A stretch of DNA of 64,000 nt from Paracoccaceae bacterium (GTDB taxonomy: Bacteria > Pseudomonadota > Alphaproteobacteria > Rhodobacterales > Rhodobacteraceae), in contig JASBTX010000018.1 in the NCBI GenBank assembly GCA_030148225.1, positions 1-64,000 on the forward strand. Direction: 5' to 3'. Numbering within the stretch: the stretch's first letter is position 1; each line of letters opens with the position of its first letter. Of this stretch, positions 1 to 8,656 are shown piece by piece. The position numbers were made by a program, and so were the translations under genes. Under the pieces are notes generated by a model that made no database searches, was not told the DNA's origin, and worked only from the letters and a program-made list of their open reading frames with translations.

Positions 1-207
1 ATAGGTCCGAGCGCTTTTATCGTAGATCATGTTGTCCGGCGCGAAACCGATGTAGCGGTTCAGATCGGCGGACGCTTGGTTCACCGACAGTCCAAACTGC
101 TCCATCAAATCGCTTCGGTTCACATGCCCCTCCCAAAACAAACGGAACTCGATGAACTCAAGTCGCTGCGCGACTCCCCAACGAAGCTCCGCTTTGGTGT
201 TGTCCAC
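1..207 (-). CDS. BrxR/CapW-like winged-helix regulator, N-terminal part (cut by window edge)
   Basis: This gene is not in the ORF track because it has no stop inside the window. Read on the minus strand from a GTG at 207 it gives 69 residues with no stop. An AAGGAG sits 6 bases before the GTG; an in-frame ATG at 264 has no such site. The visible part carries RWGVAQRLEFIEFRLFWEG and SVNQASADLNRY, then KSARTY. From memory these resemble the N-terminal winged helix of WYL-domain regulators of the BrxR/CapW type, which repress phage-defence operons such as BREX and CBASS. The WYL and C-terminal dimerisation domains would lie outside the window. Family assignment is by recognised motifs only. The genes it would control should lie to the left and cannot be seen. 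Confidence 0.8.
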   Translation of the reverse strand, partial: MDNTKAELRWGVAQRLEFIEFRLFWEGHVNRSDLMEQFGLSVNQASADLNRYIGFAPDNMIYDKSARTY

Positions 208-482
208 GTCGCACTCCTTGTTCGGCGCGATGGAAAAATGTACGCGCCCAATTTTTGTGCTCATTTTGAGGCTAGCTGAGGGGGACAGCGCAAGCAATCG
301 AAATTGCTCGAAATACCATTGATTATTCTGAGGAAATTTTGGTCGTGAAGGCTTGCTGAATGATCGCGCCGCGTCTGCAGCGCGATCCGGAAATTCCGCA
401 GGGCCGTTGATCTACCTTCAACTTCGCAGGTGATTCAGAGCGATCCGGCGCCTCGTTGAAGCCGTCGGCTCTACTCTGGCGT

Positions 483-683
483 TTAGTGCCCGACGTTCCC
501 ATCTGCGATTTCCCGCAGCTCTTGGCGCTCGAATGCTTCGACATCGTCGATACGGTAGATCACCCTTCCGCCAAGCTTCATGAACCTGGGGCCCTCGCCA
601 GTCCATCTCCAACGCTCCAGTGTTCTAGGGCTTATCTTCCACCTTGCGGCAAGTTCGATTTGATTGAGGCAGGTTTCTCGCAT
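483..683 (-). CDS. Small AlpA/excisionase-like helix-turn-helix protein
   Basis: The 66-residue product is almost entirely one MerR-like helix-turn-helix of the HTH_17 type: LAARWKISPRTLERWRW forms the helices and GGRVIYRIDDVEAFE the wing and following helix. Proteins of this size and motif act as excisionases or as transcription regulators of integrative and conjugative elements and prophages. The start has a GGAGAAA just upstream in the minus-strand reading. It is transcribed toward the BrxR/CapW-like gene with about 275 bp between them, in which I see no gene. No integrase is present in the window, so mobility is inferred only. The motif is clear; the exact role is not. Confidence 0.75.
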   Translation of the reverse strand: MRETCLNQIELAARWKISPRTLERWRWTGEGPRFMKLGGRVIYRIDDVEAFERQELREIADGNVGH

Positions 684-1041
684 TATTTCTCCTTTCGCTC
701 GACCAACGTGGTCATGAAAGGACGAATGCGTAGGTGAAAAAGCTATGCAAGTCAGTTGGTTGGGGTTTCGCGCTTCAACTGTCAGGAAATGCGCGGGATA
801 TCGTGGTCGGGCGAAAACCCGCGGACTAAGACTGCTTGAGGGTTGCGGGGGCTTGATTGATCAGGGGCGTATCGCACCACGAAATTTCCGCCAGAAGATC
901 GAAGAAGTCCCAAGGCTGAAGAACAACCTGCAGAGGTCACAGGAGACCACTTGTTTCAAGTGTCACTCCCTCCGCCATAGTTTTCCGAACCCTCCTCAAG
1001 CCATATGAATGTCGCTATGCGACCTCCGGTCGGTCGCCACC
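684..1041. other. Gene-free stretch between HTH gene and LysR gene
   Basis: About 360 bp with no convincing coding region. The ORF at 745-1008 on the plus strand has no family signature and looks fortuitous. The minus strand holds short open runs broken by stops. The stretch contains an inverted repeat at 948-962 (separate entry) and ends in CTCCCTCCGCCA, which resembles a tRNA 3' end but has no T-arm pairing. It may be the scar of an integrated element. Confidence 0.4.
948..962. repeat. Short perfect inverted repeat CACTTG-TTT-CAAGTG
   Basis: Six-base arms pair exactly around a 3-base loop. Just before it GGTC and GACC also pair around ACAGGA. There is no T-run, so this is not a classic terminator. 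It lies 80 bp beyond the 3' end of the LysR gene and may be an end of a vanished element or a weak hairpin. Confidence 0.35.
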
Positions 1042-1932
1042 TCACACCCGACGCCCCTCGAACAGGTCGATGTCAGCGCGGATGGTTTCGCTGACGAAAT
1101 CGGCGAAGAGGCGCAGGCGGCGGGTCTGGCGGGTGTCGGGGTGGTAGATGACCCAGATATCGAATTTGGGGTCGGTAAAGACCGCGCCGTCCAGCCTGAC
1201 AAGCGCGGGGTCGGGATCGGCGGTGTAGCAGGGCAGGATGCTGACACCCAGCCCGGCGCGGACCATGGCCTGCATGGCACCCATGCTGTCCGTACGGTGC
1301 TTGGGCCGGGTGCTGGGCAGGAACGTGCCGTAAAGCATGCGGTTATAGGCCTCGTTCTGCATGCCGATCCACGCCAGTTCTTCGGGATCGGGTGCGGTGT
1401 CGCCTGCAACCGTGCCCGCCGCGGCATAGACAGAATAGGCGACTGTCCCCAGTCGCCGCCCGATGAGCGTTTCCGGGGGTTCTGCGGTGAACCGCACGGC
1501 AATATCAGCCTCGCGTCGGCTGATGCTGAGCGGCGTTTGCGTACAGCTTAGCATCAGGTCAATCTGCGGATGGCGGGCCAGAAATTTCCAGAGATGGGCC
1601 CCGAAATAGCCGTTGATGAAAATGTCGGTGCTGGTCAGGCGCAGAACGCCCGAAACCGCGCTGTCGCGGCCAAGGATATGGCGGTCCGCCTCGTTCAGGA
1701 GGTCCTCCACACGGGCCACGGTGGTAAAGAACTCGGCCCCGACCTCTGTCAGTTCATAGCCGTTGCGGGTGCGTCGGAAAAGCCTCGCGCCAAGTGATTT
1801 CTCGATCGATTCAAGCCGTCGCGAAACCGTGGGCTGACTGACCCCCAAAGCCGCCGCCGCGCGTGTCAGAGAGCGTGTCCGCGCAATGGCCAGAAAATAG
1901 CGATGGTCATCCCATGAGGTGCGATTATTCAT
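1042..1932 (-). CDS. LysR-family transcription regulator
   Basis: The ORF track extends this frame far upstream, but the LysR fold begins at the ATG at 1932 (MNNRTSWDDHRYFLAIAR), giving 296 residues, the usual LysR length. Residues about 5-65 form the DNA-binding helix-turn-helix (SLTRAAAALGVSQPTVSRRLE). The rest is the periplasmic-binding-like effector domain. It is transcribed away from the FAD oxidase at 2026, the standard arrangement for a LysR protein and its target. I infer that it controls that oxidase in response to the oxidase substrate or product. The effector is unknown. Confidence 0.9.
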   Translation of the reverse strand: MNNRTSWDDHRYFLAIARTRSLTRAAAALGVSQPTVSRRLESIEKSLGARLFRRTRNGYELTEVGAEFFTTVARVEDLLNEADRHILGRDSAVSGVLRLTSTDIFINGYFGAHLWKFLARHPQIDLMLSCTQTPLSISRREADIAVRFTAEPPETLIGRRLGTVAYSVYAAAGTVAGDTAPDPEELAWIGMQNEAYNRMLYGTFLPSTRPKHRTDSMGAMQAMVRAGLGVSILPCYTADPDPALVRLDGAVFTDPKFDIWVIYHPDTRQTRRLRLFADFVSETIRADIDLFEGRRV

Positions 1933-2025
1933 ATTTGAATAGTAACTATCAGAAATCTGCCATGGCAATGCAAATTCAGTGCAATAGGCTTGGTGCAACA
2001 AGGACACCAGCGACGGAGCGATCAG
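1933..2025. promoter_or_regulatory. Divergent promoter region between LysR gene and FAD oxidase
   Basis: The 93 bp between the two start codons must hold both promoters. ATTCA-TATT-TGAAT, a perfect 5+5 inverted repeat, covers the LysR start, and TAGTAACTA lies next to it. Either could be part of a LysR binding site, but no unambiguous T-N11-A box stands out. Assignment rests on the divergent layout. Confidence 0.5.
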
Positions 2026-3420
2026 ATGCCGGGGCATCCAGCAACCAACACGACCGAATTCAGGGCATTGCAGGCAGCGTTTGCCGGTCAGCTCATCCTG
2101 CCGTCGGATCCGGAATATGACCGGGCCCGTCAGGTGCATAACGGCATGATAGATCGCAGACCGGCGCTGATCGCAGCCTGCAATGGTACGGCGGACATCG
2201 TCGACGCGCTGGGATTTGCCACCGGGCAGGGCATGGAAATCGCGGTTCGGGGCGGCGGCCACAATGTTGGCGGGCGCGCGGTCTGTGATGACGGGATCAT
2301 GATCGATCTGTCGGGCATGAAGGGTATCTGGGTCGATCCGGCCACCCGGCGTGTCCGGGCCGAGGCCGGGGTGACATGGGGTGAATTCAACCGCGCAACG
2401 CAACTGCATGGTCTTGCCACCACGGGCGGCGCGGTTGGCAGCACGGGCATTGCGGGGCTCACGCTGGGCGGTGGTTTCGGATATCTGATGGGGCGGCACG
2501 GATTGACCATCGACAATCTTACCTCTGCCCGGATGGTCACGAGCGACGGTCGGGTCGTCACGGCGTCAGCGCATGAAAACCCCGAGCTTTTCTGGGGGTT
2601 GCGCGGCGGCGGCGGAAATTTCGGGATCGTGTCCAGCTTTGAATATCAGCTGCATCCGGTCGGTCCGGAAATCGCCGGGGGTCTGATTGCCTTTGATATT
2701 GCCGATATCGGACAGGTTCTTGAATATGCGGCATGGCTGGTCGACAACCCCGACGATGATCTGACGGCGGTGGTCAGCCTGACGCATGCGCCGGACGGGT
2801 CGGGGCGGAAACTCGCCGCGATGCTGGTGGCCCATTTTGGCACAGCCGCACAATCCGACAAGGCGCTCGCGCGGATCCGCGCGCTTGCGCGGCCTGTCAT
2901 TGACCGGCTGGGCCCGATTTCCTACTGCGCGTTGAACGGTTTGCTCGATCCGGGCTTTCCGCGCGGGGCACTGAACTACTGGAAATCGGTCTTTGTCGCC
3001 GATCTGGATGACCGCGTCAGGACGATCCTGGCCGAGCAGTTCCGGGCCTGCCCGTCAGCGATGAGCAAACTGATCGTCGAGCGTCCGCACGGTGCGGCGC
3101 TGCGACAAGCACCCTCGGCCACTGCCTTTCCGCACCGCGCGCCCGGCTACAGCATTCTTGTCCTTGGCCAGTGGGCCGGGGCAGGGGACAGCGAGGAAAA
3201 CATGTTCTGGGTCCGTGAGACCGCCGACAGGCTGCGGGCATATGCCAACGCGGGGGCCTATGGCAATTACCTTGCCGAAGATGAGTTTGATACGCGCCTC
3301 GGCGAAAGCTTTGGCGACAATCTGGGCCGGTTGCGCGCATTGAAAGGCGAATATGATCCGGAAAACATCTTTCACCACAACCTGAATATCGCACCCGAAG
3401 CGCAGCGCGGGCAGGGCTGA
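2026..3420 (+). CDS. FAD-dependent oxidoreductase, berberine-bridge (BBE) type
   Basis: I start at the ATG at 2026 (MPGHPATNTTEF), which has GGAG 7 bases upstream; the ORF-track start 12 codons earlier has none. The product has 464 residues. The FAD-binding domain carries VRGGGHNVGG, whose histidine is the usual covalent FAD attachment point in this family, then GGAVGSTGIAGLTLGGGFGYL and LFWGLRGGGGNFGIV. The C-terminus has the berberine-like segment (YDPENIFHHNLNI). Family members oxidise sugars, alkaloids or other alcohols with O2. There is no clear signal peptide. It sits divergently to the LysR gene. The substrate is unknown. Confidence 0.9.
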   Translation: MPGHPATNTTEFRALQAAFAGQLILPSDPEYDRARQVHNGMIDRRPALIAACNGTADIVDALGFATGQGMEIAVRGGGHNVGGRAVCDDGIMIDLSGMKGIWVDPATRRVRAEAGVTWGEFNRATQLHGLATTGGAVGSTGIAGLTLGGGFGYLMGRHGLTIDNLTSARMVTSDGRVVTASAHENPELFWGLRGGGGNFGIVSSFEYQLHPVGPEIAGGLIAFDIADIGQVLEYAAWLVDNPDDDLTAVVSLTHAPDGSGRKLAAMLVAHFGTAAQSDKALARIRALARPVIDRLGPISYCALNGLLDPGFPRGALNYWKSVFVADLDDRVRTILAEQFRACPSAMSKLIVERPHGAALRQAPSATAFPHRAPGYSILVLGQWAGAGDSEENMFWVRETADRLRAYANAGAYGNYLAEDEFDTRLGESFGDNLGRLRALKGEYDPENIFHHNLNIAPEAQRGQG

Positions 3421-3434
3421 CAGGGGCTGCGCGC

Positions 3435-5261
3435 CTAGTTCCGGTCAGCAGGCAGGTAGCAATAGCAGGCTTCGCGTTCGGGCTCGAGCAGGGCCGCACG
3501 CATGACCTCCAGCTCCTGTTTCGCGAATTCATATTTTCGGATCATTCCCCTCAGATAAGCCTCGGATTCCATATAGGCCGTCGCCTCGATAATGGTTTCG
3601 CGCCAGTCGAACAGATCGTAAGCCTCGCGCAGGGCGATCACGATTTCGACGCCTGACAGGATCAGCGTCAGGACCCCGCTGACCTGACCCAGACCTGTGG
3701 CGAATTCGGCACCCATATAGCGCGTGGCAAGGAGTTTCTGAAACGCGCCATCGCCGAGGCCTTCGATGAACTCGGCCATTTCCTCATTCGGTTCACTCAC
3801 AACCTCGTCCAGCGACTGGATATCCCGGTACTGGTCATTGACCCGTTCAACCCACGCGGTCCGGCGCAGGGTAGTGTCGCTCAGCCAGCGTTCATAGGAA
3901 CGGATACGTTCTTCCAGCACCCTGATCTCGACATCGACCTTGTCGATCTGCTCGCGCTGCCGGGGCCGGTCGCATTGGCGCATGTTCGCGATCTGATGGG
4001 CGGCGTTCGTTGCTGAATACAAACCGCCGGTCAGATTGCCCGTGCCCGCAAAATATTCATCCAGGCCGCGGTTGCGGGCCAGATCGTTGATCAGCGCCGC
4101 GAGGTCACGCGCCCTCGGGTCTGCCGGAATATCTCGTGTTTCGGTATCGGGCGGGATGGGGCCGCGGGTCGGCCCGGGATAGAGACGCCGACCCGGCAAT
4201 CCCTCATCCTGAAGGGCCAGTTCTGTCAGCCGGTCGAAAATACCCCGCAGATTGGCAGGCGGAGACATCAGGTTTCTGACACGCTCCTGATATTCCAGAT
4301 CACATCTGCCGAAATCAAGCGCCCACCAATCCGTCGCTTCATCCTGCCACGCACCGTCGCGCCAGAGCGCAACCGTCACGTCTGCGCGATGGGTGACCAG
4401 CCGCGCGTCCCCGTCAAAGTCAGGCGGCTGCAACAGCAATGAAATCTCGAACGCCTCGGGCCCCCACAATTCGCAGTAGATGGGGCGCCCGGTGGTGCAA
4501 TCGGCCCGTTCCGTCAGAATTTCGACGTCACCCGTCGCGGCAATTTCAAAGCGCACCCTGTCAACCGGGATATCTCCGACGCGCGAAGCCAGGAAACTGA
4601 CCCGGCGATAGGGTTCGGACATGCCGGCCTCACCAAAGCGGAAAGGTGCATTCACGGCGATGCCATTGGGCAGAGGCCGGGCAGAATGCGACAGGGTCAG
4701 ACTGCCCAATCCATCCTGAGAGGGCGAGGGAAGACCGTCAAAGAGGCGGAGCGCGAATATCTCGGCGCGCTCTGCATCTGTCAGGGCGCGCGGCGCGGTT
4801 GAAAACGGATCTGGTCCGGCACCCAGCGGCAAGAGCGGAATGAGCATGGTCAGATATTCGTACTCGGCGATCGGACGTACCGGAAATTCACCATCGCCAT
4901 TGGCCACGATGCGTGCACGCAACCTCTCGAGCGCGCCATAATGATAGTCGAGAAACGCTTTGGCGCCAAAGGCCTCATTCGCGGTGCTGATGCCCTGATA
5001 CCACGGGTTTTAGACAGCGAAAAACGGCCTGAGATAGTCGATCCCCGCCGTCCAGTCCGTCACCCTGAGTGGCTGCGTATCGCCCGCCCGCACGCGCGGC
5101 GCGATGATCATGCCCCCAAGCTCCGGCAGGGGCAATTTCTCGGGCCGCGTGCTGATGACCGGGCCACGCGGCCCCTCGAGGCGCGGAAACTCCAGCTCGT
5201 CCTGCGCCCAGCCACCCGTCGCCAGCGTCAACAGGAATAGGCTGATCAGTAACGGTTTCAT
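3435..5261 (-). pseudogene. Secreted coiled-coil protein gene interrupted by an in-frame TAA
   Basis: The ORF track lists two pieces, 5010-5321 and 3435-4922, but they share one frame. From the ATG at 5261 (GGGAG upstream) the product starts with a signal peptide (MKPLLISLFLLTLATGGWAQ), runs 83 codons to IDYLRPFFAV, hits TAA at 5012-5010, then continues open as NPWYQGISTANEAFGAKAFLDYHYG into the 495-residue ORF. The full frame is 608 codons. The downstream part has a helical, charged middle, a short hydrophobic segment (GVLTLILSGVEIVIAL) and a C-terminal helix ending in CYCYLP. I do not recognise the family. One base change (for example AAA to TAA) would explain the break. It could be a recent pseudogene or a sequencing error; translation restart at the TTG at 4922 would lack a signal peptide. 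Confidence 0.8.
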
Positions 5262-5545
5262 GCGCTGTTTCTCCCATCGCGGCGCGGGACTGTGATAACA
5301 GGAACAGGTGATGCGCCACATCTCACGTCGCCGATGTCACGCCAACGGTTCCCCTTGTGACGAGGTTAGCGATCGTGACCGGTTTTGTCAGTAAATTGCC
5401 AAGGATTGCAAAGTTGCAGTGCAGTGTGCACCTGAGCTAGTCGCCGCACGAAAGATTGTTGACCTGGTCTTCGATAAGCAATCAAAGGATGCGACAGGCC
5501 CGCCACAAAGTAACAGAAAGAGAAAACCGGGTTCTCATCGCCGCG
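5262..5545. other. Intergenic region at the left border of the glycan island
   Basis: Nothing convincing is coded here. The base composition becomes visibly more AT-rich toward 5545, marking the start of the glycan island. It lies upstream of the broken secreted-protein gene (minus strand) and downstream of the nucleotidyltransferase gene, so it should contain the promoter of the former. Confidence 0.5.
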
Positions 5546-6376
5546 TCAGTTCAGGTTCAAATCCAATTTTGCCTGATATTGCATCAACTTGTTGCGCAAT
5601 GTTTTCGATCCGATTGATCTCGGGTCACTGTCTTCGGCTGAATTGACGATCGCCACATCTTTCGGGGTTTCGATCGCAAACCAGAAATCTTCAATCATGC
5701 GACGACCCATCTGGTTGGCTTCAGCCAGCCTGGAAAACAAATCTGCCTCGAGGTTCTCAGTTTCCAGCAAGTTGATTTCATCCAGAACATCAGTGTCGAG
5801 CAGCGTGATACCTCCGTTAATGAAGCCCTGGACAAGGCCAGACTTTGGATCATCAACTTCGAATGACCGGACAGTCGAATCTCTGGTGAACGACACCACT
5901 TCACTGTCGCGCACCAAAACCAAACCAAATTGTGAGATGATTTTGCAAAGCGCAAGCGTGGCCCTGAATGAACCCCGAGCGTGCTCGGCGTAAAGTTCGT
6001 TCACGTCAAAATCAAACAGGCAATCCCCGTTGATCAGCAGGAATTGAGGTTCTGTCAGTAAATGGCGAACAAGGTGGAGGCGTTTGCCGATCGGAGCGTC
6101 AATGCCTGTGTGTATCAGGTCAATACGTGCATTCAACGTGTTGAAATAATTGTCAATATAGGCTTGAATTTGAACGCCGCGATAGCCGAGAGGAAGGATG
6201 AACCGACGAACGCCACAGGAGTAAAGTTGTAGAATTGTATACCAGAGGATAGGAAAGCCGTTCACTTCGACCATTGGTTTTGGCTTGCTTTCCGTGATTG
6301 ATCCCAGCCTGCTACCTCGTCCACCGCACAAGATAACGGCGACAGGATTTACGTCTCTTTCTTCTGGTTCTGACAT
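5546..6376 (-). CDS. Sugar-1-phosphate nucleotidyltransferase (glucose-1-phosphate cytidylyltransferase-like)
   Basis: The 276-residue product has the nucleotidyltransferase signature near the start (VILCGGRGSRLGSITESKPKPMVEV), the substrate-binding PILWYTILQLYSCGV, and GYRGVQIQAYI, which resembles RfbF, the cytidylyltransferase that makes CDP-glucose. NGDCLFDFDVNEL supplies the metal-binding Asp and FINGGI the later sugar-binding motif. I infer it activates a hexose phosphate for the island's deoxysugar. The CDP-glucose-dehydratase-like gene at 9720 supports CDP rather than dTDP or UDP, but nucleotide choice is not proven. It is the last gene of a three-gene minus-strand operon (radical SAM, oxidoreductase, this gene), 17 bp after the previous stop. 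Confidence 0.85.
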   Translation of the reverse strand: MSEPEERDVNPVAVILCGGRGSRLGSITESKPKPMVEVNGFPILWYTILQLYSCGVRRFILPLGYRGVQIQAYIDNYFNTLNARIDLIHTGIDAPIGKRLHLVRHLLTEPQFLLINGDCLFDFDVNELYAEHARGSFRATLALCKIISQFGLVLVRDSEVVSFTRDSTVRSFEVDDPKSGLVQGFINGGITLLDTDVLDEINLLETENLEADLFSRLAEANQMGRRMIEDFWFAIETPKDVAIVNSAEDSDPRSIGSKTLRNKLMQYQAKLDLNLN

Positions 6377-6393
6377 CCGGTTGGCATCCTGCT

Positions 6394-7326
6394 CTAGTGA
6401 ATGAGAATTTCACCCATCAAGGTCATTATATCAATTGTTCGATCGGACGAATTCGGAGGCGCACATCCCGTTTCAAACGCGTCGACAGCACGCGCGATAG
6501 ATGATGCCATCGGATTTGCAATTTCCTGTCGCGTATTTTCGTCGTCGGCCAATTTCAGAAATACCTTGAACCCATCGCCCTCCGCGTTCTGCTCACGGAC
6601 AAAGCGTTGGCCGTTTAGCGTAAAATCGAGCGCCGTTTCGGAGGCTGACTGATCCTGAACAAAGTTGAACACGCAATGCGTTGGGCCCATCGAAAATTTG
6701 GCGCTCCAGGTGCTATGGTCGGATGTGATCGACAACCTCTCCAGTCTTGATTTCGGGACGAATTCCAATAGCAGCGAAAACGCATGAGGCAGCAAATCGA
6801 CCGCGATATGTTCACCTTTGTAGCCGCCGCGGGTCTGATACAGAAATTTGAATGATTGCAGTTCATTGAGCGCCGCCATCTCTCGTGCGGGTCCGGCGAG
6901 TTCGGCGGTGGGATGATTGACCATCAATCTGCCATCGGCAAATGCGAAGATTTCGCGACAGGTCTCCTCAATCCCATTGCGTGTCAGATTATCAGCCCAG
7001 AAAAAAGGTTTCTCGACAAAGGTAAAAACCCCTCGCTCAAGGAGTTCGCGCGACTGATTGAGGTGAAGGTGATTGGGTGTGCAGACCGCCCCAAATTCAA
7101 CATGTGCAGGCAGTTCTGCCAGGCTCGCGGCTGGAAGGATATCGCATTCGTATTTTGAACTTTCCGCAATCGCTAATTCTTCGGAGCTTGCCAGCGAGCT
7201 TGTAACAATGAAGATCTCTTTGAAACCCGCCGCGGCCAGTTCGCGGATATGAACTCTGCCGATGCCCCCGGCTCCGATCACCGCAGCGGAACAGTCAGCG
7301 CAGCGCGGCACCGGTCTTCGTCTCAT
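6394..7326 (-). CDS. Gfo/Idh/MocA-family oxidoreductase
   Basis: The product (310 residues from the ATG at 7326) has an N-terminal Rossmann fold (AAVIGAGGIGRVHIRELAAAG) and the family's VEKPFFW, equivalent to the EKP motif whose lysine takes part in catalysis. The C-terminal part is the alpha/beta substrate domain. Such enzymes oxidise or reduce a hydroxyl/keto pair on sugars, often nucleotide sugars. The start is uncertain: the ORF-track start at 7383 overlaps the radical SAM gene by 89 bp, the ATG used here by 32 bp, and a GTG at the Rossmann motif is also possible. It lies between the radical SAM and nucleotidyltransferase genes, so a role in modifying the activated sugar is likely. Confidence 0.8.
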   Translation of the reverse strand: MRRRPVPRCADCSAAVIGAGGIGRVHIRELAAAGFKEIFIVTSSLASSEELAIAESSKYECDILPAASLAELPAHVEFGAVCTPNHLHLNQSRELLERGVFTFVEKPFFWADNLTRNGIEETCREIFAFADGRLMVNHPTAELAGPAREMAALNELQSFKFLYQTRGGYKGEHIAVDLLPHAFSLLLEFVPKSRLERLSITSDHSTWSAKFSMGPTHCVFNFVQDQSASETALDFTLNGQRFVREQNAEGDGFKVFLKLADDENTRQEIANPMASSIARAVDAFETGCAPPNSSDRTIDIMTLMGEILIH

Positions 7327-8470
7327 AAAGATCGCGGAACATTCGGTTGGTAGTGTGCTCTTTGCGATCACACCGACAATCATTTGCGATCATCTTGTCA
7401 TGCTGGCGATCAAGAAAGCCCCAGAAATCACTGGCGTCGTAGTCGTAAAAAGCATCCCAAAAATCGCGGTGCTGAAGATTGCCAAGGGCCATATTCTTGA
7501 AATGTGCGGCACCGGACTGCGAACAATTGGAAAGATAACCATCATAGGAGATCGCCGGATAAATGAACCGCGCGAAGCAGGGTAGGGTGCGCCGCAAATC
7601 AATCTGATTGTCCCGATCATAGTCCATCAGGATGACGTTGGTGGACGCGCTTTTGTAGGATTCGACAATAGGCAAAATCCGATTGTAAATTTCTTCGACT
7701 TCGGCGCGGGTCGGCATGATTGTGCCGTCAACTGTCTCTGTCCCGCGCGGTAACTGGGGAAAGCTGAACCGGATCGCATCAACCCCGGCCGAGATAAGAT
7801 TTTCGATCCCGTCTGTGATTTCCTTGCTGGAGCAGTTCACCCTTGTAATCAAATAATTTGCCGCGATATCCAGCTGCGTGCCATTTGATTTTCTTTGTTC
7901 GGTGATGCGTTTGATATTCCTGAGCACCCGGGGGTACACGTTCGAGCTGCGGGTAAGGTCGTGGGTTTCGTTATAACTCTCTGATGAGCCGGCATCGACA
8001 CTCACGGTCAGATAACTTGTTTGTGGCGTCTTAACCGATGTCATCAGGTCAACGAGCCGGTTTGAAACCTTGAGCAACTTGGAGTGAAAGCCAACAATCT
8101 GCCGGTTTGAAATGGCGGCCTCTACGATATCATCGATATGCTCGTAGTTCAGCGGGTCGGTTGCATACCCTGCAAAAATTATCTTGTGCACATTCCCGTT
8201 GGGGCCATTGGCCATCTGGTGCATCAGTTCAAGATAGCGGTCAGGTGTCAGCCGTTCGTCTGTATTTTCCGAAGATAAACCATAACAGTATGGGCACTCC
8301 ATCCAGCAAATCTTTTTGCCTTTGATACGGCCCGGCTGAACCTCAACCTGATAAGGTACGACGGACTTGCTCAGAATTTCGCTGAGCAGTTCCTCCGGGC
8401 TATCAAAATATCGATGGCGATAAGATATCCTCTCTGAAAGATCTGTTGCCGAACTATTCAATGCTGTCAC
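7295..8470 (-). CDS. Radical SAM enzyme with a cysteine-containing C-terminal region
   Basis: The 391-residue product contains CWMECPYCYG (Cys55, Cys59, Cys62), the CxxxCxxC motif that binds the 4Fe-4S cluster used to cleave S-adenosylmethionine. The following TIM-barrel-like part has KIIFAGYATDPL near the glycine-rich strand. The C-terminal third has further cysteines (TLPCFARF, YLSNCSQSG, NDCRC) that could hold an auxiliary cluster, as in SPASM or Twitch proteins. The start is GTG at 8470. It is the first gene of the minus-strand operon and probably acts on a sugar intermediate, for example by deoxygenation, deamination or epimerisation, as DesII or AprD4 do. That role is inferred from neighbours only. 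Confidence 0.85.
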   Translation of the reverse strand: MTALNSSATDLSERISYRHRYFDSPEELLSEILSKSVVPYQVEVQPGRIKGKKICWMECPYCYGLSSENTDERLTPDRYLELMHQMANGPNGNVHKIIFAGYATDPLNYEHIDDIVEAAISNRQIVGFHSKLLKVSNRLVDLMTSVKTPQTSYLTVSVDAGSSESYNETHDLTRSSNVYPRVLRNIKRITEQRKSNGTQLDIAANYLITRVNCSSKEITDGIENLISAGVDAIRFSFPQLPRGTETVDGTIMPTRAEVEEIYNRILPIVESYKSASTNVILMDYDRDNQIDLRRTLPCFARFIYPAISYDGYLSNCSQSGAAHFKNMALGNLQHRDFWDAFYDYDASDFWGFLDRQHDKMIANDCRCDRKEHTTNRMFRDLYETKTGAALR

Positions 8471-8656
8471 TTTCTGTCGAACCTGCGTTGTGATCTGCCA
8501 ATGCTTTTGCTCCGTCCGAGCAAGATCTGATCAACGGATCGATACTACGCGAGCAGCAACTTATCCACCAGATTTCAAGAAGACCGAAAATCGCGTTGGG
8601 ATCGTTGCATCCAGAACAGTCCTATCCCATAGCCACAGTTAGCGAAAATAAGGGAA

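Noticed and set aside
76-279. 67-residue plus-strand ORF at the left edge
   Set aside because: Lies opposite the BrxR/CapW-like N-terminus, which has strong family motifs and a good ribosome site.
940-975. tRNA or tmRNA 3' end (CTCCCTCCGCCA) as an attachment site
   Set aside because: No T-arm pairing upstream and no matching tRNA body; the resemblance is limited to the last bases.
745-1008. 87-residue plus-strand ORF in the gene-free stretch
   Set aside because: No ribosome site at a convincing spacing and no family features; kept only as part of the noncoding entry.
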